Assembly (NCBI RefSeq): GCF_037975245.1
Contig: NC_092564.1
Coordinates: 28,814,984-28,878,983, forward strand
Reading direction: 5' to 3'
Source: Apostichopus japonicus
Taxonomy: Eukaryota; Echinodermata; Holothuroidea; Aspidochirotida; Stichopodidae
DNA: 64,000 nucleotides
The notes under the pieces are model-generated. The model made no database searches. It saw only the letters and a program-made list of their open reading frames with translations, and was not told the origin of the DNA. Below, in pieces: positions 26,801 through 37,271 of this stretch; position 1 is the stretch's first letter, and every line of letters begins with the position of its first letter. The position numbers were made by a program, and so were the translations under genes.

Positions 26801-29800
26801 TGCTTTAAGGTAACTTATTTTACAACATTCAAGCAAACACAATTGATAATGTATTTCAAATTCCATCTCTCACAGAAACGAAGGTCTGGCTTTAACCTAT
26901 TTAGAAGCAATCAGAGTATAAAATTATATCTACCTTACAGGTATATGTCAGAACCCGCCCCTATTTCCGAGAATTCCTTGAGAGGATGTCCAAGATGTTT
27001 GAAATCATCCTCTTTACTGCCTCGAAGAAAGTATATGCTGATAAACTGCTCAACCTGCTGGACCCTGATAAAAAGCTTGTCAGGTAAGTTTGATATGAAT
27101 GCATTATAGTATTTATGCCTGTGTAGGCAATTAAATATGCATTAAAGTCCTTGATGGTGAAGTGCTCCCATCATTCACATTTGCTTCTTTTGAAAGAGTT
27201 GCTAAATGTTGATGAAGTCCATATGCAGTCAATGGTCAAGTAGACATGATGATGGTATTGCTGTTATACATATCGATATACCAAATGTATGATCAATCTT
27301 TTACGCATTCGTAATCTGAGTTTGACAAAGACACTGTTGCTCATATTCAACCTTTGAGTGAATTTCAGAATTTTGTTTGCAAATCCACAACCATCTTTAA
27401 AAACTCTCCAGGTTTGTCACAGAGGGCAGAGTTTAACCCATGCCATGTAGAAAATGCCCTCATCAAATCAATCACTGGCAACCAATATTGTTCAGCTTTT
27501 CCATGTTATCACAGAGGGCAGAGTTTAACCCATGCCGTGCAGAAAATGCCCTCATCAAATCAATCACTGGCAACCAATATTGTTCATTTTTTCCGTGTTA
27601 TCACAGAGGGCAGAGTTTAACCCATGCCATGTAGAAAATGCCCTCATCAAATCAATCACTGGCAACCAATATTGTTCAGCTTTTCCGTGTTATCACAGAG
27701 GGCAGAGTTTAACCCATGCCATGTAGAAAATGCCCTCATCAAATCAATCACTGGCAACCAATATTGTTCAGCTTTTCCATGTTATCACAGAGGGCAGAGT
27801 TTAACCCATGCCGTGCAGAAAATGCCCTCATCAAATCAATCACTGGCAACCAATATTGTTCAGCTTTTCTGTGTTATCAAATGAACACTGTCTGTCGTTA
27901 GCTTCTGTCAAAAGGAAAGCTTAACCACCTCCTGATTCAAAATGATGATTGTGAAATGAAAAGAGGAGAGAGAGATGTCGAAATTTGTGTTTGGTCACCA
28001 TGGTCAATTATGAAATCATTGTAAACAGGTCGACATGAGTACAAGAAACCTTCTGATTATTTGACTTTTGTTAAATTATCAAAGCTGCAGTGTTTACATT
28101 AGATTTTCTTATATGAAATGTGGTAAAGAATCATTAGGTCACTTTGGCTTCCTGGTATCAATTCTTAATTTGTTGATCAACTTCCTGTATTACTGTCACT
28201 ACTAATATAATTGTTTCACTTGCAGACATAGACTATTCAGGGAACACTGCATCTGTGTACAAGGTAACTACATAAAGGACTTGAACATCTTAGGAAGAGA
28301 CTTGAGAAAAACAGTCATCGTTGACAACTCACCACAAGCCTTTGGCTATCAGGTAAGAAAGAAGGGATAATCTTATGCTGTTCAACATGTAGTAGTTCCA
28401 ACAGCTTTGTGATTATACACATCTGTAATTTCCCAACTTTCTAAATGCTACCTTGACTAAACAATCTCAAAGATGCTCCTTTAGAACCATCTTTAAATGA
28501 TATTCCAGTTGCACAAAATGAAATGCGCATGTTAGAGAAAAATATGAGTGTAAATCCTCATCTCAAGAGCTTGTTCCCTGCTTAAGATACTGTTGATTGA
28601 ATTAAGTATATTTTGATTGGATAAAGTCTGTCCTACTACAGGAATTGAATCACAGTAAGTAGTCTGGTATGACATCATGATACATGTTATTTAGAAGTGT
28701 ACTTTCATATATTAATAGTCTTGGAAGATTTATCCTTGAAATGTGATGGATTTGGGATGTTTGCTTAATCGCCAACGTTCACTTCATTTAGAAATTCCAA
28801 GACATGATGACATCATTCACTCTGTTGTTAGATAGGTTTGTAAAGTTGCAGCAAACATGATGGTTCATATGCTGTCCATATCAACCATATGAGAATGTGG
28901 TTTTTACAGAGAGGTACAACATATTTCTACCACATTTGTTAAGCAATCAATTTCAGCCACTGGAATATATCTGAGCCATGATAGTCAACATTGCACTCAT
29001 GTTGTTTATGTAGTTGCATCATCTTTGTTCACTCTGCATCAGAGGTGTGGTGTAACCTGCTGGTTTTTTATTTCTTGATAATCTATGTGATGGAGTGTTT
29101 GTGGGTCGTTCCATACAAAATCAACCAAAGTCTTGGCAGGTCACCTGTCGGATTTGGCTCATTTTTGCATCAATTTGAGATATTATTTTTTTATTAACTT
29201 GCAGTTGAATAATGGGATTCCTATTGAGAGTTGGTTTGAAGATGTGAATGACAAAGAACTATTAAAGCTAATCCCTTTTCTTGAAAGTCTTGTTGATCAG
29301 GTAAGTGAGACAAATTACAATCTTCTTTCCTTATCATCTTTGCCAGCATCTTGTTAGTATCATGTGTAAGTTTATACTCTTAGCATATATGTAGCTACTT
29401 ATTACCTCACACACATTACTGTGTGTCAGACTGGAGTTAAAGATGTTGTCAAACTTAAACAATTTTTTTAGTGACTGTTGTTCACTCTTTCCATTGAAAT
29501 TTTGTGAGCTTGTTTTGGGGGAATAAACTGTTCCTTTTTGCTCATGACAGATCATGAAGTGATGAAGCAATATAATTTGTGGTAATTTTAGTAGTAGTTT
29601 TTGAACAAATTGATTGCACCTTTGTTTATTTCAGTATCAGTTGTCAGCTATGTAGTTAGTATAGCTAGCTGGTGTACCTCCCTTTCTTTAAGTTTTATGT
29701 GCCGTATGTGTGTACTACAAGAAAACAGGGTTGCACATAAATAGGGGAACGCAGTACTACTGTACTATGTCTAAGAATGCATCGTCCAGTTGAACACTTA

Positions 29801-30028
29801 GTTGTTTCAATTAGTAGTATCTGGAGGCGACCAAGTTAAAAAAGAATGCTGGTGCCATTTAAAAAAAAAAAATTAATCAACAAATGTTCATTCCTTGAGA
29901 CACACTTGTCCAAATGATAAATCTGCACCTTTTATAACTGCCTTCCGTTTCTATTTTTTCAGCAGGATGATGTAAGGCCTCTGGTCAGGGAGACATTTCG
30001 TCTTCATGAGCTTTTGCCACCAGACTAA
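8836..30028 (+). CDS. CTDSPL2: CTD small phosphatase-like protein 2 (FCP/SCP family phosphatase), 11 coding exons
   Basis: Predicted Ser/Thr phosphatase of the HAD-fold FCP/SCP family. Coding exons: 8836-9015, 11429-11567, 14276-14404, 19626-19811, 23111-23270, 23858-23969, 25105-25191, 26941-27083, 28226-28352, 29205-29300, 29966-30028 (TAA). All junctions are GT-AG and all phases agree, giving 1422 nt or 473 aa (human about 466). The N-terminus is basic ([15 protein letters not shown]), as in the family. Exon 3 of this list carries [14 protein letters not shown], a linker motif conserved with vertebrate CTDSPL2. The phosphatase domain spans about residue 293 to 460: the DxDxT motif is D301-L-D303-E-T305, followed by [50 protein letters not shown] and NGIPIESWF. 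It ends in HELLPPD like its homologues. The ATG lies 18 nt after an acceptor (8816-8817). The middle (residues about 150-290) is poorly conserved and acidic, so those exon edges are least certain. The domain assignment is firm; substrates are inferred from the family. Confidence 0.95.
9016..11428 (+). other. CTDSPL2 intron after the first coding exon
   Basis: No array. There is a G-rich run at about 11074-11098, an 'aggcctagcctagg' palindromic patch near 10145, and a 'tataag'-rich stretch at 10300-10370. The open frame at 9284-9556 has no known motif. Confidence 0.5.
11640..12150 (+). repeat. Dispersed repeat, copy 3
   Basis: Includes 'catgaatattaataagagggcggtg', 'gatatctcaacaaacacaggttgaatc' and 'caaagtctgaaaacctttaaacatgataact', the three landmark phrases of the family. 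Confidence 0.65.
12905..12985 (+). repeat. Dispersed 'taccacactatgaatatgt' repeat, second copy
   Basis: Reads 'ggcttaccacactatgaata...ccactaaacgtcttggtttt'; it is the closest match to the inverted copy near 34680. Confidence 0.55.
13630..13940 (+). repeat. Dispersed repeat, copy 4
   Basis: Two successive sections, each with 'ggatgcc..atattgagaggaag', 'gaggtcaaaggtca' and 'caccagaggt', about 130 bp apart, show tandem structure within the copy. Confidence 0.65.
14580..14843 (+). repeat. Dispersed repeat, copy 5, leading into a minisatellite
   Basis: Carries 'ggtcaaagtctgaaaacctg' and 'aagcttggatgaaattcatac' and runs directly into the 40-bp array at 14844. Confidence 0.65.
14844..15859 (+). 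repeat. 40-bp minisatellite, 25 copies, in a CTDSPL2 intron
   Basis: Units contain 'gtctgtgcaagaatcctatc' and then 'aattatgcgg(a)ggg'. Copies differ mainly by g/a variants after 'atgcg' and by 'tagg' versus 'tatg'. Small length changes put the units in different frames, which creates the repetitive open frames here; they are not genes. Confidence 0.95.
15860..16680 (+). other. Intronic DNA after the 40-bp array
   Basis: No repeat or exon was recognised; the minus-strand open frame at 16399-16683 has no motif or splice support. Confidence 0.4.
16681..17810. repeat. Large tandem duplication, unit about 561 bp, two copies
   Basis: Bases 16681-17241 and 17242-17810 are nearly identical. The second has an extra 'aggtcaaagg', a longer C run (about 17664-17676 versus 17094-17107) and a few substitutions. 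It lies in the intron before the exon at 19626. No terminal repeats or protein were recognised. Confidence 0.9.
17811..19625 (+). other. Rest of the CTDSPL2 intron
   Basis: Mostly unremarkable; no exon was found in phase between 14404 and 19626. Short frames at 18903-19097 and elsewhere lack motifs. Confidence 0.4.
20640..20860 (+). repeat. Dispersed repeat, copy 6
   Basis: Contains 'aaaaccttgtaagcacaata', 'tctcaagatgggaagctttg' and 'catattgagtgcaagaaccc', in family order. Confidence 0.65.
21277..22975 (+). repeat. 71-bp minisatellite, 24 copies, in a CTDSPL2 intron
   Basis: Each unit holds 'ctcagagtctcgatatataa', 'ggaaataaaccagcagcatc' and 'acaacatgattacataatag'. Variants (acactc/agactc/agattc, cga/tga/cgg) recur in pairs towards the 3' end, suggesting multi-unit duplications. 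The intron is 19812-23110. Confidence 0.95.
23137..23220 (+). repeat. CTDSPL2: Perfect 42-bp in-frame tandem duplication inside a CTDSPL2 coding exon
   Basis: Bases 23137-23178 and 23179-23220 are identical. Each copy encodes 14 residues ([14 protein letters not shown]), giving residues 221-234 and 235-248 of the predicted protein. The duplication keeps frame and lies in the weakly conserved linker before the phosphatase domain. No synonymous differences separate the copies, so it is recent or kept identical by gene conversion. Confidence 0.95.
24231..24305 (+). repeat. 19-bp tandem repeat, 4 copies
   Basis: Units of 'ttggtcacattctatgtg' with single-base variants, in the intron between the exons ending 23969 and starting 25105. 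Confidence 0.9.
25192..26940 (+). other. CTDSPL2 intron
   Basis: A long G run at about 25843-25858 is followed by GGGGGTGGG, and 'aagggatggaat' phrases repeat at about 25898-25950. No gene was seen. Confidence 0.5.
27412..27880 (+). repeat. 92-bp tandem repeat, five copies, in a CTDSPL2 intron
   Basis: Exact 92-bp spacing between units; each contains 'cagagggcagagtttaaccc', 'atgccctcatcaaatcaatc' and 'ccaatattgttca'. Copies differ at only a few bases (catgta/cgtgca, ccatg/ccgtg), in an alternating A-B-A-A-B order. The open frames here are artefacts of the repeat. Confidence 0.95.
28353..29204 (+). other. CTDSPL2 intron, nothing recognised
   Basis: No repeat array or RNA gene is visible between the exons ending 28352 and starting 29205. 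Confidence 0.5.
29961..29965 (+). other. CTDSPL2: Tandem NAGNAG splice acceptor at last CTDSPL2 exon
   Basis: The acceptor reads TTTTTTCAGCAG|GATGAT, so splicing after either AG leaves the frame intact. Use of the first AG (exon start 29963) adds one Gln before DDVRP; use of the second (29966) does not. A polypyrimidine tract precedes both. Confidence 0.7.
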
Positions 30029-33000
30029 CTATGCTTGACTTCTCTGTGGGTTATCAACAACATTGCTGTTGTGACTATGGGATGGAAGGATACGGACAAA
30101 ATCTGTAGATATAAATCTATTTTTATGTACTCATTGGAAGTCCTTATCCAGTGAGAAAGTTGCTCTGAAGCAGTTTTCTCTCCTGTCAAACTTTTATTAC
30201 AGAAAGTTATTTTCTCTGTAATTTGTACATAGGATAGTCTTTTAAACAAATCTTTTATCCTCCCTTTGATGGCTTCCACTTCTTAAAACCTGTAGATGAA
30301 TCTTTTGTAAATATGTACAGTTTTGTGAATGGCTTTAACATCAGTTGGGATTATTTTGAAATATGATGCCTCTATCTCTTTAATTAACATTAAAGTAATG
30401 TTAATATGTTTCTGGGAATGTTGAATGAGAACCGGTTAATTATCTGGCTAGTTCTTGTCTGTAAACCTGTTTGATCAGGTCCATTATTTGGCTCTCGTTC
30501 TAACTGCATCTGTCCTTTCCGTTACATGCTCATATTCAAGACTGAATTGTGTGTATTAAGCTGTATCATTTTCCTCAATGACTGTTAGCGATCATGGTAA
30601 CCAATGGTTACTCAGTGGTTGTCACTTGCTACAGGGCGTGAGTCATCAATTGGTTGTAAACCTAAGTGGTTGCAAATTATAACATAGATGCATGTTAGTA
30701 ACTGGGCATATATAGTGTACACCAAGGCTTGTCAGACAGAGGTTAATCTAATATCATATAGCACTGTGGTTGTTACTGCAGTCATTGTCTTGGACTCAAG
30801 CCAGACTGGAGTCACCTTGACTTGTAACTTACCTTGGTGATACATGAAGAGTGACTTGACACCAGCATACCATCAGGGAACTCCTGACTGCACTAAGTTA
30901 TGAGGACAGAAGATTTTGCAATGGAAAAATTGCATCATCAATATTTCCATAACAATATTATATACTACTTGAGCAGGATATGTTTTGATGTTTCATTGAC
31001 TGGTTTCTTAAATGTGCTACATAATCTACTTTTAGCATAGCAATCAATGATTAATTTTATTATCTTATTTTTGAGGGGATGGTACACAGGGGTGTGTAAG
31101 GCCAGTAGCTATGGGCAGTCAAGGTTTTCTTAATACCACATGTTTCATCATTTTACTGTAATATGTGTCATAGTCTTATACATGTATTGGTAAGGGAAGG
31201 GAGGTAGCAGTTCCTGTTTCCAAATAGTTTTCAGTTGCTGTTCCAATCCATCAAATGATCACTTGATATTTTTACTCAAGTTATATAGTAGTGCAGCTAC
31301 AGTTTACTGATGCTTGTCATCTACTGGACAAACATCACCTTATAAACTTGGCTTGTTTGGCCAGGTTAAACCACTGATGTCTTGTTTGGCCTTTACCTGT
31401 AGTATCACTTTTTAAGTTGCTTTGATATATTTACTTGTAACATGACTTGCAATCAAACAAAATGACTCATGATTTTACTTGAAAAACTTTGACTTGTGTC
31501 TGGACTTGATGAAAAACAATCAGCTTGTGATTTGGCAAACATTGAACTGTGACTACACTTCAAAAAAAATGAGTTGATTACAACCCTGTGGTTTAGGGTC
31601 ATACTTTGTAAGAGCATTGTGATAGAAAATCAAAAGTTACTCATCTAAGTCAGCTTTGTGGCTGACAGTCTTTACAGCAAAAGGGATCATGTTATTATTA
31701 TTGATATTCAGTGAACGACACATACATGAGAGATCAGTTAGTCTATGATTCTATTTCATTGGAGCAACATATCAGTGATCATGTTGCTATTAATTAATAG
31801 CCAGCCTTGGTTTGACCTCTATCACCATTCTTTGCTTGTTGCATATTGAATGTTTTCTTTCATATTATTTTGTAAGTGCCAATGCAAATTTGTTGCATGT
31901 GAGTGAGCCATCAGATGTCTTTGTAGAGTAACATAGAAAGTTTTCTGTTATCAGGAATATGTGGTAGGCTATTATACAATGTCTTTAGTGTTGATCAGAC
32001 ATGTTTGTAAAGAAATTATCAATTTTAAGTTATCATATTCACTGTGATGTTCATAACAGTAAGATCTTTTATATTTTCATAAACATATCATCTCTCATGT
32101 TGTGAGAGTTGATGTTTCAACCAAACTAGGGTGTCTTATCCTCCTGACCACCACAAGACCAATCTCAATATTACAGCATTGAATGTAGGTTTCAAATTGC
32201 AAATAATCATTGTAACATCATTTGCCAAGTAACGTGGTGGTTTCAATATAAACATTGTAATGATTTTATTTTTTAATCCAGTCTTGTTGCAATGATAGAA
32301 GCCTTGGTATCTAATATGGTGTTGTTGGATAACCAGTATAGACACAGTTATGTTAATGGAGACAGATAGTTTATACATAGATGGCAACCTTTTGTTTTTG
32401 GGTTGTGACCTTCCATACTGGATTACCAGACACCGCAACTTTACTTGTCTGTTTTGGTTGCATAAGATGTAAAGTAATGCAAAAGGCTAGTGTTTTGCAT
32501 TCAATATGATGAGTGTTACAGTATAACACCTGTACAACACCCTAAGAGTGTATCCCCAGTATCTCATCTACACCAATCATATTTACCTTCAAATTCTAGT
32601 GTTACAGTATAACACCTGTACAACACCCTAAGAGTGTATCCCCAGTATCTCATCTACACCAATCAAATTTACCTTCAAATTCTAGTGTTACAGTATAACA
32701 CCTGTACAACACCCTAAGAGTGTATCCCCAGTATCTCATCTACACCAATCAAATTTACCTTCAAGTTCTAGTGTTACAGTATAACACCTGTACAACACCC
32801 TAAGAGTGTATCCCCAGTATCTCATCTACACCAATCAAATTTACCTTCAAGTTCCAGTATCTGTTCTTTACAGGCTGGATTTCATTGGATTTATTACTTC
32901 TATTATTTTGCATCCAGCCTTCATTTTGTTTTGTGTTTAAGTTAACTGCACAATCACAGTTTTGAGCTCGCTCCTTGATTCACATATTATGACAGGAAAG

Positions 33001-33487
33001 GAAATGGTAGGCCAAGCATAAAATTGAAAGACTAGTTTTCATGATCCATCCAAATATGTTAGTTTTATAGGCAAGTTGCAACTCTTCGGATGGCACAATG
33101 GTTGCCATATCTAAAATGCCTGTACAAGGAGAGAACTCTCACTTTAATGATGCACATAACCAGCAAATCATGTCTCATCATTTGATCATGTTACATCTAC
33201 TTCATGTTTCATCTTTAAGCACAATATAATTCATGATGAGATGCACTAGAATGGGAGCAAACTCTCACTTAGTTTGAAAGTAGGTCTCATCTGACTTCAG
33301 ATGTTTAGGTATTTCATAAACACTGTTTGCCATTTTGTTCAAGATTAATTCAACATTCTTACAAATCCATGTTTCAGATTTACTTACAAGACAAGCTCAA
33401 AACTGTGGTAAGGCAGTGTGTTTGCTGTAACAGTTCATTACTCGTCTCTGTAAAAAGATGTACATAGCTCCATGATTGATAAATAAA
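30029..33487 (+). other. CTDSPL2: Probable CTDSPL2 3' UTR, with late poly(A) signal
   Basis: No coding exon is visible after the stop at 30026-30028. The first canonical AATAAA on this strand is at 33482-33487, followed by a TG-rich stretch; a variant ATTAAA lies earlier at 30389-30394. A long 3' UTR of about 3.5 kb, as in vertebrate orthologues, is therefore likely, with a short alternative form. It includes the 86-bp array at 32513-32856. The end point is inferred. Confidence 0.45.
32513..32856 (+). repeat. 86-bp tandem repeat, 4 copies, in the presumed CTDSPL2 3' UTR
   Basis: Units with 'gtgttacagtataacacctg' and 'ccctaagagtgtatccccag' are almost identical. 'gtgttacagtataacac' is itself a near-perfect inverted repeat, so each unit could form a hairpin. 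Confidence 0.95.
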
Positions 33488-36400
33488 GCTGCATCAACTA
33501 TCATATGTTCTGGTTGCATCATTATATGTTCCATACTGACTTCACAGAGAACAAGGTCTTTATTTTAGAATTTTCAAATGGAGGAGGAACCATTGGTGCT
33601 AACACATGCAGCAAGAATGATCATCTCAAATCTCTCACAATAACCTCAAATTCCCTCCCAGGTACATCAAGATCAAGATCAAAGTCATGTGTCAGTCAAG
33701 TCAGAAATGCACACTAGTCATTGGTAATCTTCATAAACTGCAGGGTGGATGTGCCCTTCAAGTATCACATAAGTAAAACTGTTAGAAATTTAGATATCCT
33801 ACTACTTGTAAGGGTTTTTGTGATTCAAATGAATCATAAAGACATGAATGAATGAATGAATCATAAAGAACTAAACCACAATGAACTCATACGTTAACCT
33901 TAAGAGGTTTGACCGACCCAATGCAACAGACATGGGTGCCAGGTATGTCATAGTACGCTCTCTTTGATACGAGATATTATTAATAAGAATGCCACTATGC
34001 AAAGACATACCTCCAATAATGATTTCAGTTAGAAACCTTTCATGTCTTATACATCATGACTCCCATACTGAAACCTGAGTGATGGTCCCTCTCAGCTGAT
34101 CCTTACAGTGTTAGGCAAACAGAACAGCAGCATTGCTTTAGCTTGCATTACATCAGAGTAGATATTTAGCAAAGTGTTACCAAGGAAAATTACATTTTCT
34201 TACTCATCATATAGGGAAAATTTAATCTAGTATTGCATCACCAAATTTTCCAGTTGTTATTGAAGTGTTACAGAGGTATAGCACATTTTACTCTTGAACT
34301 ATAGTATTAGAGACAATTCAGAGACTTCTTAATACCAATCACAAGATTGAATTATTCCATGTCATAGGAAACCCAGCTCTTGAGATGAAATTGATGGTAT
34401 AAGTTGTCATGTTCAACTTTACAACCTTTCACTGAAATATCAGATAAATATTTATCCATTTGCAACCACCAAAGTACTCTTCTAGGAATATTCCTTGACA
34501 TTTTCATATATTGACCTCCAATGTTCATTAATCTCCATCACCACTGGCTTCTTGCAACAAATATGAATGATGAACCTACTAAGGTAAAGCTTCATGTCAA
34601 TGATGTCATATCTCAACATTTCAGTTTGTAAATACAAATATTGATCCCAGCATATGCCAGCAGAAAACCAAAACGTTTAGTGGTTCCGCTGCCTAAACTC
34701 ATAGTGTGGTGAGCCATATATGTTAACTTTTATGAACTCGCACACACCAAAATGAAGAGGATTACCTACCACATATAAAATTCATTAACTTGTGTTTGTT
34801 GAGATACCATGTTTATATCAGCTGTTTTTGATGATTTCCATTAAGCCGCATCCACTCATGAATATTAATGAGAGTTGACTTGCCAAGAAAATGTACTTAC
34901 TATGTAGTTACATCATTATACCAAGAATGAACTAAATGGGACTTATGGTTGAAGAGATACTTACATTTTAAGAATTTTAGGTTAAGCCCTGCCCACTCAT
35001 TAATATTCAAAGTTGAGAACTAAAAGCAATAGAGCACATCTACACATGGGGCATGGACCTACCAAGTATGTCATTGACTCAACTTGTGGTTGTTGAGATA
35101 TCATGTTTACAAGCTAGCCATCACACATACACCGGTACGATTGCAAGGTTACTGAGTTTCTGTCATCAAAATCTAACAGTGATGTCACATGCAGCAGAAT
35201 GTGACAGTATTCAACATTCCACTTCTGGAGATATGTTTCTCTTTGTGTTTTTGGCTTCAGAATTTGCCGTGCTTACCTTTGAGCATCAAAAACTGTTGCT
35301 CATATCACAGCCATCTAAAAACTTTGTTCAAGTTTGGGTTCATTAGATATCGGGCTTTAAGCTTATCACATTGTGACCTGTTCTGACTTCTATGATCTGA
35401 TCACCAAAAAAACCCATCAAAACAGTGGCAATGTTGTACTCATCAAGGGCATGCCACACTATTCTTGAGATCATGTGTACACAAGGTAGGGTCAAATTCA
35501 CCAATGACCGAGTATTCCTACATCTTCCAAATAAATAAATACATGTTCAAGAATGATCCAGCAATTACACCCAGCTGATGCTTCAGCAAATCATCAAATG
35601 ACCTAACAAACAATGAGCTATTCAACAGTTTTACATCAATAATAAAAGTGAAATTTCATTAGTAGACATACTAGAGCATTTTCAAGTAATGCCCTAACTT
35701 AAACATTAATGACCATTTCTCAAATGTGTATCCATTACTGCTTTTGTTTACCAATGTGACACTGTACAAGGTACAAGAGGTGTGTTGTGATCAACAGATA
35801 TACCTGGTCCTGCAGGTTGGCCATCTGTCTTGCTAGAAACAGCTTTATTCAGAGAAGACAGGAAGCACATTTTGCACCACTGTTCAATTTATTTTCATCA
35901 AAACTTTTTCTAACCTGAATGTAGATCACCTTTCTCTAGAATCATGTTAACATTTTCATACCTCCTCCCATAAAATTAAAACTGCACCAACCATACAAAG
36001 AACTTTCATCATTAAACAAGATTTGTACACATTTTCAGTTGTACAGTAGGTCTGTTTTATTCCTGCTTACAAATATTATGATAATATGCTATATTAGTAC
36101 AAGTATTATATAATAATTGAATTCACACATGATTTCTAAAAATTTATACTACAGAAACACATTAGTGTTGGGGTTCCTATGATTTGCTATAGATTTAATC
36201 ACAAAAAGTTGATGGGATGATCTAAATCTTAACTATCTCAATTAATTTACATCATATTTGAAATGCTGCTGTTAATTAATAAGTTGGCATTTAGAACTAA
36301 GAGTATATAGGATAGATAATGCACTCCCAATGGCTTGCAAGAAACAAACCAAGTTACTATCAAAATGAAGTTGTGCACTAAAAACATTCCATAGAACATG

Positions 36401-36809
36401 TGTCAATGTTTGTATTTACCATTGGAAACTTTTATAACAAGGTTATCTGAAACTGATGAGATCTAATAGTTTTCAGAGGAGAGGATAAACATGCACATGT
36501 CAATTTAATACTGTGATGATGAAACCACAGTAATTTGTCCTATCAAAACAAGATGTATCTGAATTTTGTAACAAATCTGAAATATTTAACAACAATTTAT
36601 ATCATATACAAAATAACAAGATTCAGTAACTGTGGTCACAAAATTCTAACAAACCATTCAGTTTCACTTAAAGAGTCTAATATCAAACTTCCTTCAACAG
36701 ATTGCTTAATTTGCATGCACCTCTTACATTGACCCTGATGATGTGTACATATTTAAGAAAAACAAGTTTTATGATAGAACCAAACCTACCAATATTTTAC
36801 AAAGAATAG
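33488..36809. other. Convergent intergenic gap between CTDSPL2 and the selenoprotein gene
   Basis: Contains a short (ATGA)n run near 33845, inverted copies of the dispersed repeats (34640-35110), and no supported exon. The frame at 35053-35346 overlaps repeat sequence. Confidence 0.5.
34640..35110 (-). repeat. Inverted dispersed-repeat copy 7
   Basis: The reverse complement carries 'aaccactaaacgttttggtt', 'aatattaatga.tgggcagggctt' and 'gatatctcaacaaccacaag' phrases seen on the plus strand elsewhere. Confidence 0.6.
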
Positions 36810-36815
36810 TTTATT
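36810..36815 (-). terminator. Poly(A) signal of the selenoprotein gene
   Basis: AATAAA on the minus strand, 67 nt beyond the SECIS candidate and about 460 nt after the stop codon, gives a compact 3' UTR of about 0.5 kb. A second AATAAA-type signal on this strand is near 36056-36061. Confidence 0.5.
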
Positions 36816-36881
36816 TAAGAAAGACTTAACATGTCAAAACCCTTTACCAGTGACTTACAGATGATGTCCATACAAGTATCC

Positions 36882-36931
36882 ATCCGACCAAGGTACCAGG
36901 ATGTAAACCCCTTTCCAACCTTTGTCATCAT
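36882..36931 (-). promoter_or_regulatory. Candidate SECIS element in the selenoprotein 3' UTR
   Basis: The element lies about 340 nt after the stop on the same strand. Minus-strand positions: 5' quartet ATGA at 36931-36928, unpaired AAA at 36914-36912 (13 nt further), and 3' quartet GGAT at 36885-36882. Helix II pairs GAC with GTC next to the quartet, then after one A-G mismatch AAGGT with ACCTT. A small GGG/TCC apical helix fits a form 2 SECIS. Helix I is less clear. Folding was done by eye. Confidence 0.65.
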
Positions 36932-37271
36932 CAGGTAGGTATTCATTTGAAAGTCTCTAGGAGAGAACTTGTTTTGGTATGTCTTCAAAAGAAGAGATAT
37001 GCTTAGAAAAACTTCAGTACCAACACACAGACTCAGGACGAACCTTACTTATTGCATACAAACTTTTATGGTCAACTGTAATATTGCCACATAATGTTGA
37101 CACAGCATTGGTAAGGTTAATCAATACTTTAATAGTCAACATCTAAAGATTCCTGACAAGGCTGGGGAGACAGAATTTCAACAGAATATTTCTTTGACTT
37201 TGTAGCTGTTGTACACTGATAATTGTAGGCATAGCTCTTCTCTTGGCATAACCCTGTGAATGGCAGTGAAA

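Noticed and set aside
27354-27901. Repeat proteins of 61-88 residues
   Set aside because: Products of the 92-bp array; copies in different frames give the same peptides.
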